From assembly GCA_035910535.1 (NCBI GenBank), contig JAMHXF010000062.1, positions 1 through 64,000 of the forward strand: DNA of 64,000 nucleotides. The letters are read 5' to 3'. The notes under the pieces were generated by a model. It saw only the letters and a list, made by a program, of their open reading frames with translations. It ran no database searches and had not been told where the DNA came from. Positions 34,895 to 42,250 of the stretch are shown in pieces. Source of the stretch: Archangium_A sp035910535. Its GTDB lineage: Bacteria; Myxococcota; Myxococcia; Myxococcales; Myxococcaceae. The position numbers were made by a program, and so were the translations under genes. Every line of letters starts with the position of its first letter. Position 1 is the stretch's first letter.

Positions 34895-36417
34895 GTGGTG
34901 ACGTCCACCTTGCGCATTTCTGCGAGGAACTTCTCGGGCGGGAGGAAGCCCGTCACGCGCGGGCTCTTCATCACGCCACCTGACGGGTCGATGAACGCGA
35001 CCGTCGGCAGGCCCTGCACGCCGAAGCGCTCGTACAGGCCGTCGAGCACGTCGTGATCGACGGTGCCGTCGACCTTCACCGTCACGAAGCGCTCCGACTC
35101 GGCGCGGACTTCAGGAGACACGTAGGTGTGCGAGTCGAGCTCCTTACAGGCCGCACACCAGTCGGCGAAGAAGTCGATGAGCACCGGGCGGCAGTCGGCC
35201 TTCGCCTTCGCCAGCACCGCGTCGAAGGGCTCAGGCGACTTCGACTTCTCGGCGCTGTACTCGAGCGCCCAGACAAACTCGGGGCCCGCCTTCAGCGCCT
35301 TGAGCTGCTTCTTCGCGACGGCGAGCGCGTCCTTCAGCTGATCTCGCTCGACGCCCTCGGCCTTCGCGATTGCACCCTCGAGCTTCTCGACCTGCGCCTG
35401 CAGTTCGCCCTGCGCGACGAGATCGATCGGCGCTGCAGGAGGCACGTCGAGCGGCGCCGCCATACGAACGAGGAAGGCGATCAACACCGCCGCGACGCCG
35501 GCGCTCTTCGCGACCCACTGCGCGCCTTCTTTGAACGAGAGGTGCACCGCGCCGATCGCCACGCCGATGAACGCCAACGCCGCCGCGAGCGTCACCGCAC
35601 CCACGCGACCCAACGTCGCCGTGAGGCTCGTCAGCAGCTCGCCAAACGCGGGGAAGCCGTCGCGCAGGTACGAGATCGCGAGGCCCAGCAGCGCGATGCC
35701 GAACACCGACTTGACCCACTCCATCCACACGCCGCTCTTGGGCAAGCGCACGGTGAAGACGCCGATGAGGAAGAACGGCACGCCGATGCCCAACGCGTAG
35801 ACGAAGAGCAGCAACCCGCCCAGCACCGGGTCTTGCGTCTGCGAGACCCACGCGAGCACGCCCGTCAGCACCGGGCCCGTACACGGCGCGGCGAGGAACC
35901 CGGCGACGCTGCCCATCAACAACGCGCCGATGAGGCCGCCACCGCCAACGCCGTTCAGCTTCGTGGCGAGGCTCGAAGGCAGCGCGAGCTCGAAGGCGCC
36001 GAACATCGACGTGGCCAACACCACCATGAACACCGCGAGCCCGACGACGACCCAGCTGTTGCCGAGCATCGAGCCGAACGCGCGGCCCGAGAGCGCCGCG
36101 AAGACGCCCAGCGCGCTGAAGACCACGCCCATGCCCACCACGTACGCGCTGGTCAGCACGAGCGCGCGGCCCTTCGATTCAGCCTGTCGCGCGCCGAAGA
36201 CGCCGACGGTGATGGGGATCAGCGGGTACACGCACGGCGTCAGCGACGTCAGCAAGCCACCCAGAAAGATGACACCGGCGGCGACGAAGAGGCGGCCCGA
36301 CGCGAGCAACGACGACGCATCGAGCGCCGACGTAGGGCCGGTGGGGATCAAGGAGGGAACGAAGACCAGGCCCACTGCAGCCAGTGACGCCAGGGTCAGC
36401 ACCGTCGAGCGCTTCAT
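34876..36417 (-). CDS. dsbD: Thiol:disulfide interchange protein DsbD, lacking the alpha domain
   Basis: 513 residues; passes electrons from cytosolic thioredoxin across the inner membrane. After a leader helix come eight membrane segments holding the redox pair TPCVYPLIP and AAPCTGPVL, as in DsbD-beta/CcdA. A coiled coil follows (about 330-375; AQVEKLEGAIAKAEGVERDQL...), then a C-terminal thioredoxin-like DsbD-gamma domain with DFFADWCAACKELD. The usual N-terminal periplasmic alpha domain, which reduces DsbC and others, is missing, so a separate partner is needed. The neighbours downstream are secreted proteins. Confidence 0.92.
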   Translation of the reverse strand: MKRSTVLTLASLAAVGLVFVPSLIPTGPTSALDASSLLASGRLFVAAGVIFLGGLLTSLTPCVYPLIPITVGVFGARQAESKGRALVLTSAYVVGMGVVFSALGVFAALSGRAFGSMLGNSWVVVGLAVFMVVLATSMFGAFELALPSSLATKLNGVGGGGLIGALLMGSVAGFLAAPCTGPVLTGVLAWVSQTQDPVLGGLLLFVYALGIGVPFFLIGVFTVRLPKSGVWMEWVKSVFGIALLGLAISYLRDGFPAFGELLTSLTATLGRVGAVTLAAALAFIGVAIGAVHLSFKEGAQWVAKSAGVAAVLIAFLVRMAAPLDVPPAAPIDLVAQGELQAQVEKLEGAIAKAEGVERDQLKDALAVAKKQLKALKAGPEFVWALEYSAEKSKSPEPFDAVLAKAKADCRPVLIDFFADWCAACKELDSHTYVSPEVRAESERFVTVKVDGTVDHDVLDGLYERFGVQGLPTVAFIDPSGGVMKSPRVTGFLPPEKFLAEMRKVDVTTCSRTQ

Positions 36418-36474
36418 GACGCCAATATGCAGCGAACCCCCTCCGCGTTTCCGCTGAAAATTCGCGCCTGATTA

Positions 36475-36490
36475 CAGGTACATCTACCTG
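36475..36490 (+). promoter_or_regulatory. Inverted repeat abutting the mtfA start codon
   Basis: CAGGTA (36475-36480) and TACCTG (36485-36490) with a 4-bp loop end two bases before ATG 36492. The only ribosome-site-like AGG lies in the left arm. It could be an operator dyad or an mRNA hairpin that hides the ribosome site. Confidence 0.35.
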
Positions 36491-36491
36491 C

Positions 36492-37220
36492 ATGTTTTCG
36501 TTCTTCCGCGATCACAAGCGAAGCCGCCTCGCGCAGGAGCCCTTCCCGCCCGAATGGGAGCCCATCGTCGAGGCCCGGCTCGCCTTCACGAAGACCTTCG
36601 CGGCCGACGAATTGGAGCGCTTTCGCGTGCAGCTCAAGGTCTTCGCGCACGACAAAGACTGGGTGGGCATCAAGGGCCTCGAGGTGACTGACGAGATGAA
36701 GGTCGTCATCTCCGGCGCCGCGGCGCGGCTCGCGCGAAACCTCGAGCTCGACGTGTACGACCAACTGCGAACGATCGTCGTGTACCCGAGCCACTTTCAG
36801 GACGAGCACGACGTGTTCCTCGGCCAGGCCTTTCGCTGGGGTCAGGTCGTCTTGAGCTGGGACGCCGTGCGCCACGGCCTCGCCAACCCGCGCGACGGTC
36901 GTGACACGGCGCTGCATGAATTCGCCCACATGCTCGACGCCGCGAGCGGTGGGTTCGACGGCACTCCGGAGCTGCACGAAGCGCACGACTACCAGGCCTG
37001 GACGAAGGTCTTTTCACGCCACTACTTCGCGCTGCGTGAACGACCCGAAGGCAACGTGCTGCGCGCGTACGGGGCCACCAACGAAGCGGAGTTCTTCGCG
37101 GTGGCCACCGAGACGTTCTTCGAGAAGCCGAGGCAGTTGAAGACGCGGGCGCCTGACTTGTACGAGCAGCTCAAGCGCTACTACCTCGTCGACCCGGCGG
37201 AAGCCGTCACGGCTTCTTGA
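36492..37220 (+). CDS. mtfA: Zinc-dependent peptidase of the MtfA family
   Basis: 242 residues. It contains the gluzincin-like motif DTALHEFAHMLDAASGG (HExxH at the centre) and a downstream glutamate in NEAEFFAVATETFFEKP, the third zinc ligand expected in MtfA and anthrax-lethal-factor-like peptidases. The N-terminal EWEPIVEARLAFTKTF and the LRTIVVYPSHF block are family features. In E. coli MtfA titrates the glucose repressor Mlc; no Mlc or PTS gene is visible here, so the physiological partner is open. The 3' end overlaps the convergent SPFH gene by 14 bp. Confidence 0.9.
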   Translation: MFSFFRDHKRSRLAQEPFPPEWEPIVEARLAFTKTFAADELERFRVQLKVFAHDKDWVGIKGLEVTDEMKVVISGAAARLARNLELDVYDQLRTIVVYPSHFQDEHDVFLGQAFRWGQVVLSWDAVRHGLANPRDGRDTALHEFAHMLDAASGGFDGTPELHEAHDYQAWTKVFSRHYFALRERPEGNVLRAYGATNEAEFFAVATETFFEKPRQLKTRAPDLYEQLKRYYLVDPAEAVTAS

Positions 37221-38595
37221 GCTCGAGGCCCGCGCTTCGAGCCAGACCCATCACGCCTTCGACGGCGGCGGCGACGTAACCGAACGGGTTCGCGCCATCG
37301 ACTGCGGTGACGTGAACCTCACCCATCTTCTGTTGGAACGCCGCCGCGAGCTCCGGGAGCTTGTTGGCGACGGCGAGCTGAATCACCTCAGGCGAGAGCG
37401 TGTTCTCGATTTCGCGCAGTCGCGCCACGCGTTCGAGCTCGGGCGAACCGAGCAGCTGTTGCTTGCGCACCTCGAGCTCGGCGGTGCGCGCTTCGATCTC
37501 CGTCAACACACGGCGGGCTTCGGCGACCTCCGCCTGCACCCGCAGTGACGCCACGTCGGCTTCGTGGCGCGCGCGCTCGGTGTGCGACTGCAGCTGCACC
37601 GCTTCGAAGTCGCCGTTGAGCTTCTGCACCAGCGTGCGTTGATCGGCCTGCAGCTTCTCGAGCGCCGCCGCCTCGTCGGCCGACTGCTTGCGCTTTCGTG
37701 TCTCCTGCTCGGCGGCGATCTTCTGCAGTTGGTACTCGCGCTCTGAGAGCAGCTGCGCGGCGCGATTGCTGCGCTCCTGGGCCAGGCGCGCTTCTTCGAC
37801 CCTGGCGTCAGACGCGAGCTTCTCGAGCCGCGCCGCTTCGTCGGCCGCCTGCTTCTGCTGACGGAGCTCCGTCGCCGCCGCCACGCGCAGCAGCTCGATC
37901 TCACGCTGCGTGGCGGTCAGGTCGGCCTGCACCGCGCGCTCTTTGGCGAGCTCCGCTTCTTTCGCGACCTGCTCTTGAGCGAGGCGGAACCGCGCCTGCA
38001 TGTTGGCGAACACCTGCGCCGACAACACGCGCACGTCTTGAATCTCGATGGTGTCGACGACCACACCCCAGCCGCGCTCGGTCGAGTCTTCCATTCGACC
38101 CTGCCCGCTCACGACCGGCGCGATCTCGCGCACCAGCTCCCGCGCCAGCGCGTCTTTGCGCCGCGTCAGCACGTGCTCGATCGACAGGTTGGCGATGAGG
38201 CGCCGCGACGCGCCCACGCACATCTCCTCCATCATCTCGGCGAGCTTTTCCTGCGCGCGCTCGGGGAAGCTGAAGTTCAACATGCGCGAGGCGATGAGCG
38301 GCTCGGCGATGCGGTACACGGCGATGCCGGTGACCTTCACGCCGACTTTTTCCTGGGTGATCTGGTCGGCGACGAAGTGCAGGCGTTGAACGGTCGTCGG
38401 CACGATGGCGATCGAGTCCCACGGCCACTTGAAGACCGTCGCGCCCTGCCCTGCGGCGATCACCTGCCCGCCACGCATGCGAATCAGGAACTCGCTGGGC
38501 TTGGCCGAGACCCAGCCCCAGCGCTTCGTCTTCTCGGGATCTTCTTCGGGCTTTCCGCGGCGCCAACCTTCTTGAATCGGAGCGGGTTTGGTCAT
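37207..38595 (-). CDS. SPFH/Band 7 (flotillin-like) protein with long coiled coil
   Basis: 462 residues. An N-terminal SPFH domain (about 30-200) reads GWGWVSAKPSEFLIRMRGGQVIAAGQGATVFKW-like, then IVPTTVQRLHFVADQITQEKVGVKVTGIAVYRI and RKDALARELVREIAPVV. A long Ala/Glu/Arg/Gln-rich coiled coil follows (about 205-390), then a small C-terminal part. There is no evident N-terminal membrane helix, unlike classic flotillin, so membrane association may be peripheral. Such proteins form oligomeric scaffolds; the client is unknown. It is divergent from nothing close: 72 bp of plain sequence separates it from vapC. Confidence 0.85.
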   Translation of the reverse strand: MTKPAPIQEGWRRGKPEEDPEKTKRWGWVSAKPSEFLIRMRGGQVIAAGQGATVFKWPWDSIAIVPTTVQRLHFVADQITQEKVGVKVTGIAVYRIAEPLIASRMLNFSFPERAQEKLAEMMEEMCVGASRRLIANLSIEHVLTRRKDALARELVREIAPVVSGQGRMEDSTERGWGVVVDTIEIQDVRVLSAQVFANMQARFRLAQEQVAKEAELAKERAVQADLTATQREIELLRVAAATELRQQKQAADEAARLEKLASDARVEEARLAQERSNRAAQLLSEREYQLQKIAAEQETRKRKQSADEAAALEKLQADQRTLVQKLNGDFEAVQLQSHTERARHEADVASLRVQAEVAEARRVLTEIEARTAELEVRKQQLLGSPELERVARLREIENTLSPEVIQLAVANKLPELAAAFQQKMGEVHVTAVDGANPFGYVAAAVEGVMGLARSAGLELKKP

Positions 38596-38667
38596 GCGCG
38601 TCGTTGAAGCGAGCGTCGTGCCGGACGGCAACCGGCCGCATTCACGTCGGCGCTGCGCCGCTTTGGA

Positions 38668-39075
38668 TCACGTCGCGCCGATTCGGGTCACCACATCGGG
38701 GTGTTGCCGAGCGAAACCTCCGTCGAAGGTGGCCACGCGACCACCGTGATGGCGCGCGAGTGCGGCGAGGTAGGCGTCAGTCACCTGCCCACCGCCGAGC
38801 AGACCGGCGTGAGGCACCGATCGATAGTCGATCGAGTCGGGCCAGAACTCGTGCATCGGATGATCGAGAAACGTGTCGAGCACCACCCACGCCTGCGCAA
38901 GTCGCGAGTCATTCATCACCCGAGTGAAGTTTCGCAGCAGCGTTCCCTGGGTGATGGGGCAAGTCGCGAAGCGACTCACGTTCGCGGCGAACCATGCGTG
39001 CACGCGTTGGTATTCGGGGCTGTTCGGATTGCAGATCGCGAGCAGCACGTTTCCATCGAGCAACCAAGTCGTCAC
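38668..39075 (-). CDS. vapC: PIN-domain ribonuclease toxin (VapC family)
   Basis: 135 residues. The PIN acidic positions are visible: WLLDGNVLLAI (first Asp), ITQGTLLRNFTRV, GQVTDAYLAALARHHGG (central Asp of the TDAY motif) and VATFDGGF (last Asp). It begins with an ATG overlapping the antitoxin stop by 4 bp (39072-39075), the standard antitoxin-first order. The toxin probably cleaves a tRNA or rRNA site, as VapC proteins do; the target is unknown. It lies alone between the SPFH gene and the isc operon. Confidence 0.92.
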   Translation of the reverse strand: MTTWLLDGNVLLAICNPNSPEYQRVHAWFAANVSRFATCPITQGTLLRNFTRVMNDSRLAQAWVVLDTFLDHPMHEFWPDSIDYRSVPHAGLLGGGQVTDAYLAALARHHGGRVATFDGGFARQHPDVVTRIGAT

Positions 39076-39344
39076 TTGAGCAACCCCACCGTCTCGAGCT
39101 GGCGCCGATCATCTTCCTCTTCGCTTTCTTTGATGACCTTCGCGACGTCGAGCGCAGGGTCCGCGTCGACGGCGTAGATTGGGAATCCATTGCGCACTTC
39201 GAGAACGGCGATGGGCTCCACGTTGGGCTCTTTGATTCGACGGACGATCTCGTTGATGACCGCGCTCATCGACACGTCGTCGTTCTTCGAGCGCGCCTTC
39301 ACGTACCGGTAGAGATCGTCATCGAGCGAAATCGTCAGTCTCAT
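39072..39344 (-). CDS. vapB: RHH antitoxin of the VapBC pair
   Basis: 90 residues. The N-terminus MRLTISLDDDLYRYVKARSKNDDVSMSAVINEIVRRI is a ribbon-helix-helix DNA-binding unit (beta strand, then two helices with the SxSAVI turn). The C-terminal acidic tail (PALDVAKVIKESEEEDDRR) should wrap the toxin. ATG 39344 is chosen for the RHH start and the GAGGAG just upstream. It likely autoregulates the pair from the 39345-39420 region, which also borders the isc promoter. Confidence 0.88.
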   Translation of the reverse strand: MRLTISLDDDLYRYVKARSKNDDVSMSAVINEIVRRIKEPNVEPIAVLEVRNGFPIYAVDADPALDVAKVIKESEEEDDRRQLETVGLLK

Positions 39345-39477
39345 GGCTGCTCCTCGCGGAAGTGGTGAAGTGGTGAACTTCACCAGCACGCACGCAACCT
39401 AACACCGCGAACTGACACGCAGCGTCGTAACGATCTTGAAAATCAGTCGCAAGAACAGCCAACCGCCCGGAATCATT

Positions 39478-39543
39478 GATAGTGGACTTGACGAGTCCAT
39501 CATCTCTTCGTTACAGGAGTTTTATACCGGACCTCAGCGGTCC
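39478..39543 (+). promoter_or_regulatory. isc operon promoter with two IscR-type palindromes
   Basis: Site 1: GATAGTGGACT (39478-39488) and AGTCCATCATC (39494-39504) are 11-bp arms around 5 bp, 9 of 11 positions symmetric; the layout resembles the IscR type 1 box (ATAnnnGACT-N5-AGTCnnnTAT). Site 2: GGACC (39529-39533) and GGTCC (39539-39543), the same 5-bp spacing, centres 45 bp apart. A -35-like TTGACG (39488-39493) lies inside site 1, with a weak -10 TTACAG (39511-39516). Repression by an Rrf2-family [2Fe-2S] sensor encoded elsewhere is the natural reading. iscR itself is not adjacent. Confidence 0.6.
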
Positions 39544-39559
39544 ACATTCGAGGTGCTGA

Positions 39560-40924
39560 ATGCTCAAGCTGCCGATTTACATGGACTACCACGCGACGAC
39601 GCCGATGGACCCGCGGGTGCTGGAGGCCATGCGTCCCTACTTCCTGGACGACTTCGGCAACGCCGCGTCGCGAAACCACGCCTTTGGCTGGAAAGCCGAA
39701 GCGGCGGTCGACAAGGCGCGCAAGCAGGTCGGCGCGCTCATCGGCGCGTCTGACAAGGAGATCGTCTTCACGTCTGGGGCGACCGAGTCGAACAACCTCG
39801 CCATCAAAGGCGTGGTCGAGTTCTACAAAGACAAGGGAGATCACATCATCACCGTCGCCACCGAGCACAAGGCGATCCTCGACACCTGCAAGCGCCTTGA
39901 GCGCACGCGGCAGGAGCGCATCGACGAGCTCAAGGTGCAGCGGTTGATGGAGCTGACCGGCGCCGACGTGAACGTCGAAGACCTCGCCGCGCTCGAGATC
40001 AAACACGATCTCGAGAACGACCCGATGCTCAAGCGCTGGGTCGAGAAGCTCCGCGTGGGTGCGCGTGTCACGTATCTGACGCCCAAGAAAGACGGCCTCA
40101 TCGATCTCGAGGAGCTCAAGGCGGCGATCACCGACAAGACGATTCTCGTCTCGGTGATGTTGGCCAACAACGAGATCGGCGTGGTGCAGCCGGTGAACGA
40201 GATCGGCGCCATCTGCCGTGAGCGTGGCGTGCTCTTTCACACCGACGCGGTTCAAGGCGTGGGCAAGGTTCACTTCGACGTCGAGGCGGCAAAGGCTGAC
40301 CTCGTCTCGATGTCGGCGCACAAGATGTACGGCCCCAAGGGCGTCGGCGCGCTGTACGTGCGTCGCAAGCCGCGCGTTCGCGTGCGTGAGCAGATCGACG
40401 GCGGCGGTCACGAGCGCGGCATGCGGTCGGGCACGTTGAACGTCGCCGGCATCGTGGGCTTCGGTGAGGCCGCCGAAATCGCGAAGAACGAGCTCGACGC
40501 CGAAGCGACGCGGTTGACGGCGCTGCGTGAACGCCTGTGGAAGGGCATCTCGGCGAAGCTCGACTACCTCACCATCAACGGTTCCATGTTGACCCGCCTG
40601 CCCGGCAACCTGAACGTCTCGTTCGCGTTCGCCGAAGGTGAAGCGCTGATGATGGCCATCAAAGACGTCGCGGTCTCGTCGGGTTCGGCGTGCACGTCGG
40701 CGTCGCTCGAGCCGTCGTACGTCTTGCGCGCGCTGGGCGTCGAGGAAGAGATGGCGCACAGCTCGATCCGCTTTGGCCTCGGCCGCTTCAGCACCGAGGA
40801 AGAGGTCGACTACGTGATCGATCTCATGCACCGCGCGGTCACCAAGCTCCGCGACATGTCACCCCTCTACGAGATGGCGAAAGAGGGCATCGACCTCAAG
40901 TCCATCGAGTGGAAGGCACACTGA
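39560..40924 (+). CDS. iscS: Cysteine desulfurase IscS, with a 50-residue insertion
   Basis: PLP enzyme supplying sulfur for Fe-S clusters and tRNA thiolation. 454 residues against 404 for E. coli IscS. The N-terminus IYMDYHATTPMDPRV, the PLP lysine in SMSAHKMYGPKG (K255) and the mobile cysteine loop SSGSACTSASLEPSYVLRALG (C378) are intact. The extra length is one block at about residues 115-166 (charged, helical: RTRQERIDELKVQRLM...LKRWVEKLR), between the TEHKA cofactor strand and the VTYLTPKKDGLID strand. GAGGTG precedes ATG 39560. It is the first gene of the isc operon. Confidence 0.96.
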   Translation: MLKLPIYMDYHATTPMDPRVLEAMRPYFLDDFGNAASRNHAFGWKAEAAVDKARKQVGALIGASDKEIVFTSGATESNNLAIKGVVEFYKDKGDHIITVATEHKAILDTCKRLERTRQERIDELKVQRLMELTGADVNVEDLAALEIKHDLENDPMLKRWVEKLRVGARVTYLTPKKDGLIDLEELKAAITDKTILVSVMLANNEIGVVQPVNEIGAICRERGVLFHTDAVQGVGKVHFDVEAAKADLVSMSAHKMYGPKGVGALYVRRKPRVRVREQIDGGGHERGMRSGTLNVAGIVGFGEAAEIAKNELDAEATRLTALRERLWKGISAKLDYLTINGSMLTRLPGNLNVSFAFAEGEALMMAIKDVAVSSGSACTSASLEPSYVLRALGVEEEMAHSSIRFGLGRFSTEEEVDYVIDLMHRAVTKLRDMSPLYEMAKEGIDLKSIEWKAH

Positions 40925-40946
40925 GTTTCAACCAGAGGTAACTGCC

Positions 40947-41342
40947 ATGGCCTACAGCGAAAAAGTCATCGAACACTTCGAGCACAGCAAGAACGTCGGC
41001 ACGCTCGACAAGAACGACCCCAACGTCGGCACCGGCCTGGTCGGCGCGCCCGCGTGTGGCGACGTCATGCGCCTGCAGCTGAAGATCTCCGACGAAGGCG
41101 TGATTGAAGACGCCAAGTTCAAGACCTTCGGCTGCGGTTCGGCCATCGCGTCGAGCTCGCTCGTCACCGAGTGGGTCAAGGGCAAGTCGATGGACGACGC
41201 GATGAAGATCACCAACAAGGAGATCGCCAAGGAGCTCTCGCTGCCTCCGGTGAAGATCCACTGCTCGGTGCTGGCTGAAGACGCGATCAAGGCCGCCATC
41301 GAAGACTTCCGCGCCAAGCGCGCGGCCCGCAAGGGAGCCTGA
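40947..41342 (+). CDS. iscU: Fe-S cluster assembly scaffold IscU
   Basis: Scaffold on which [2Fe-2S] clusters are built before transfer. 131 residues. The three ligand cysteines are in GAPACGDVM, KTFGCGSAIASSSL and KIHCSVLAEDAI; the chaperone-recognition motif LPPVK for HscA sits just ahead of the third. MAYSEKVIEHFEHSKNVG is the typical start. It follows iscS by 22 bp and precedes iscA by 5 bp. Confidence 0.98.
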   Translation: MAYSEKVIEHFEHSKNVGTLDKNDPNVGTGLVGAPACGDVMRLQLKISDEGVIEDAKFKTFGCGSAIASSSLVTEWVKGKSMDDAMKITNKEIAKELSLPPVKIHCSVLAEDAIKAAIEDFRAKRAARKGA

Positions 41343-41347
41343 ACGTG

Positions 41348-41725
41348 ATGACCGAGTCCGCCACCCCGACCGCACCGGCGAAGGGCAAGCCCACCATCAA
41401 GGGCATCGGTCTGACTGACAGCGCCGTCACCCGTCTGCAGCGCCTGCTCGCCGAGCGGCAGACGCCTGAAGCGGGGCTGCGCATCGCGGTGAAGGGCGGC
41501 GGCTGCAGCGGGCTCGCGTACCACATGGAGTGGACCGACAAGCCCCGTGAGCGCGACAAGATCTTCGAGCGCGACGGCGTGCGCGTGTTCGTCGACTCGA
41601 AGAGCTACCTGTACCTCATGGGCACCGAGTTGGTGTTCGAAGAGGGCCTGCTCGCCTCGGGCTTCAAGCTGCAGAACCCCAATGAAAAGGGTGCGTGCGG
41701 CTGCGGTGACTCGTTCACGGTGTGA
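41348..41725 (+). CDS. iscA: Fe-S cluster carrier IscA
   Basis: A-type carrier that delivers iron or clusters to apo-proteins. 125 residues, with a 20-residue Thr/Pro/Lys tail before the core IGLTDSAVTRLQRLL. The three Cys ligands are present in GGCSGLAYHM and GACGCGDSF. ATG 41348 is used because GGGAG lies about 10 bases upstream; GTG 41345 directly before it is in frame and adds one residue. It lies between iscU and hscB. Confidence 0.96.
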   Translation: MTESATPTAPAKGKPTIKGIGLTDSAVTRLQRLLAERQTPEAGLRIAVKGGGCSGLAYHMEWTDKPRERDKIFERDGVRVFVDSKSYLYLMGTELVFEEGLLASGFKLQNPNEKGACGCGDSFTV

Positions 41726-41728
41726 CGC

Positions 41729-42250
41729 GTGACTCATTTTGAAATCTTCGGCCTCGCGCCTTCCGTCGACCTCGACGTGAAGGCGCTGGAGGCCCAGCAC
41801 CGGGCGCTCGCGCTCGAGACGCACCCCGATCGCCTCCCGCAGGCCGACGCGCGCACGCGCCGAATCGCGGCCGAGAAGTCGGCGGCGCTCAACGAGGCCA
41901 TCAAGGTGCTCAAAGACCCCGTGCGCCGCGCGTTCTACGTGCTGGAGCTCAAGGGCGTGAAGCTCGACACCGAAGACGCCGCGGCGAAGGTGAAGATGCC
42001 CATGGATTTCCTCGAGGAGATCATGGAGCGCCGTGAAGCGCTCGAGGCCGCGCGCGCCTCGAAGAGGATCGAGACCGCGCAGGCGATGGCCGCCGAAATT
42101 CGCGCCGCGAAAGAGACCACGTTGTCACTGGCACAAGATGCGCTCCGCAAAGACGACGTGGCCACCGCCACCGTCGCGCTGGGCCGCGTTCGCTACTACT
42201 CGCGCTTCCTCGAAGAGGTCGACGCGTTCGAAGAGGAGCTGCTGTCGTGA
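41729..42250 (+). CDS. hscB: Fe-S assembly co-chaperone HscB
   Basis: J-domain co-chaperone that brings IscU to HscA. 173 residues. J domain about 1-75 with HPD in ALETHPDRLPQ and the ALNEAIKVLKDPVRRAFYVLEL helix; the C-terminal three-helix IscU-binding domain follows. The GTG start at 41729 lies 3 bp after the iscA stop. Its TGA overlaps the hscA start at 42247 (GTGA), which couples J-protein and Hsp70 synthesis. Confidence 0.95.
   Translation: MTHFEIFGLAPSVDLDVKALEAQHRALALETHPDRLPQADARTRRIAAEKSAALNEAIKVLKDPVRRAFYVLELKGVKLDTEDAAAKVKMPMDFLEEIMERREALEAARASKRIETAQAMAAEIRAAKETTLSLAQDALRKDDVATATVALGRVRYYSRFLEEVDAFEEELLS

Noticed and set aside
35053..36387. 444-codon plus-strand frame opposite dsbD
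   Set aside because: Arg/Glu/His/Asp-rich antisense shadow; the DsbD frame has all membrane and Cys motifs.
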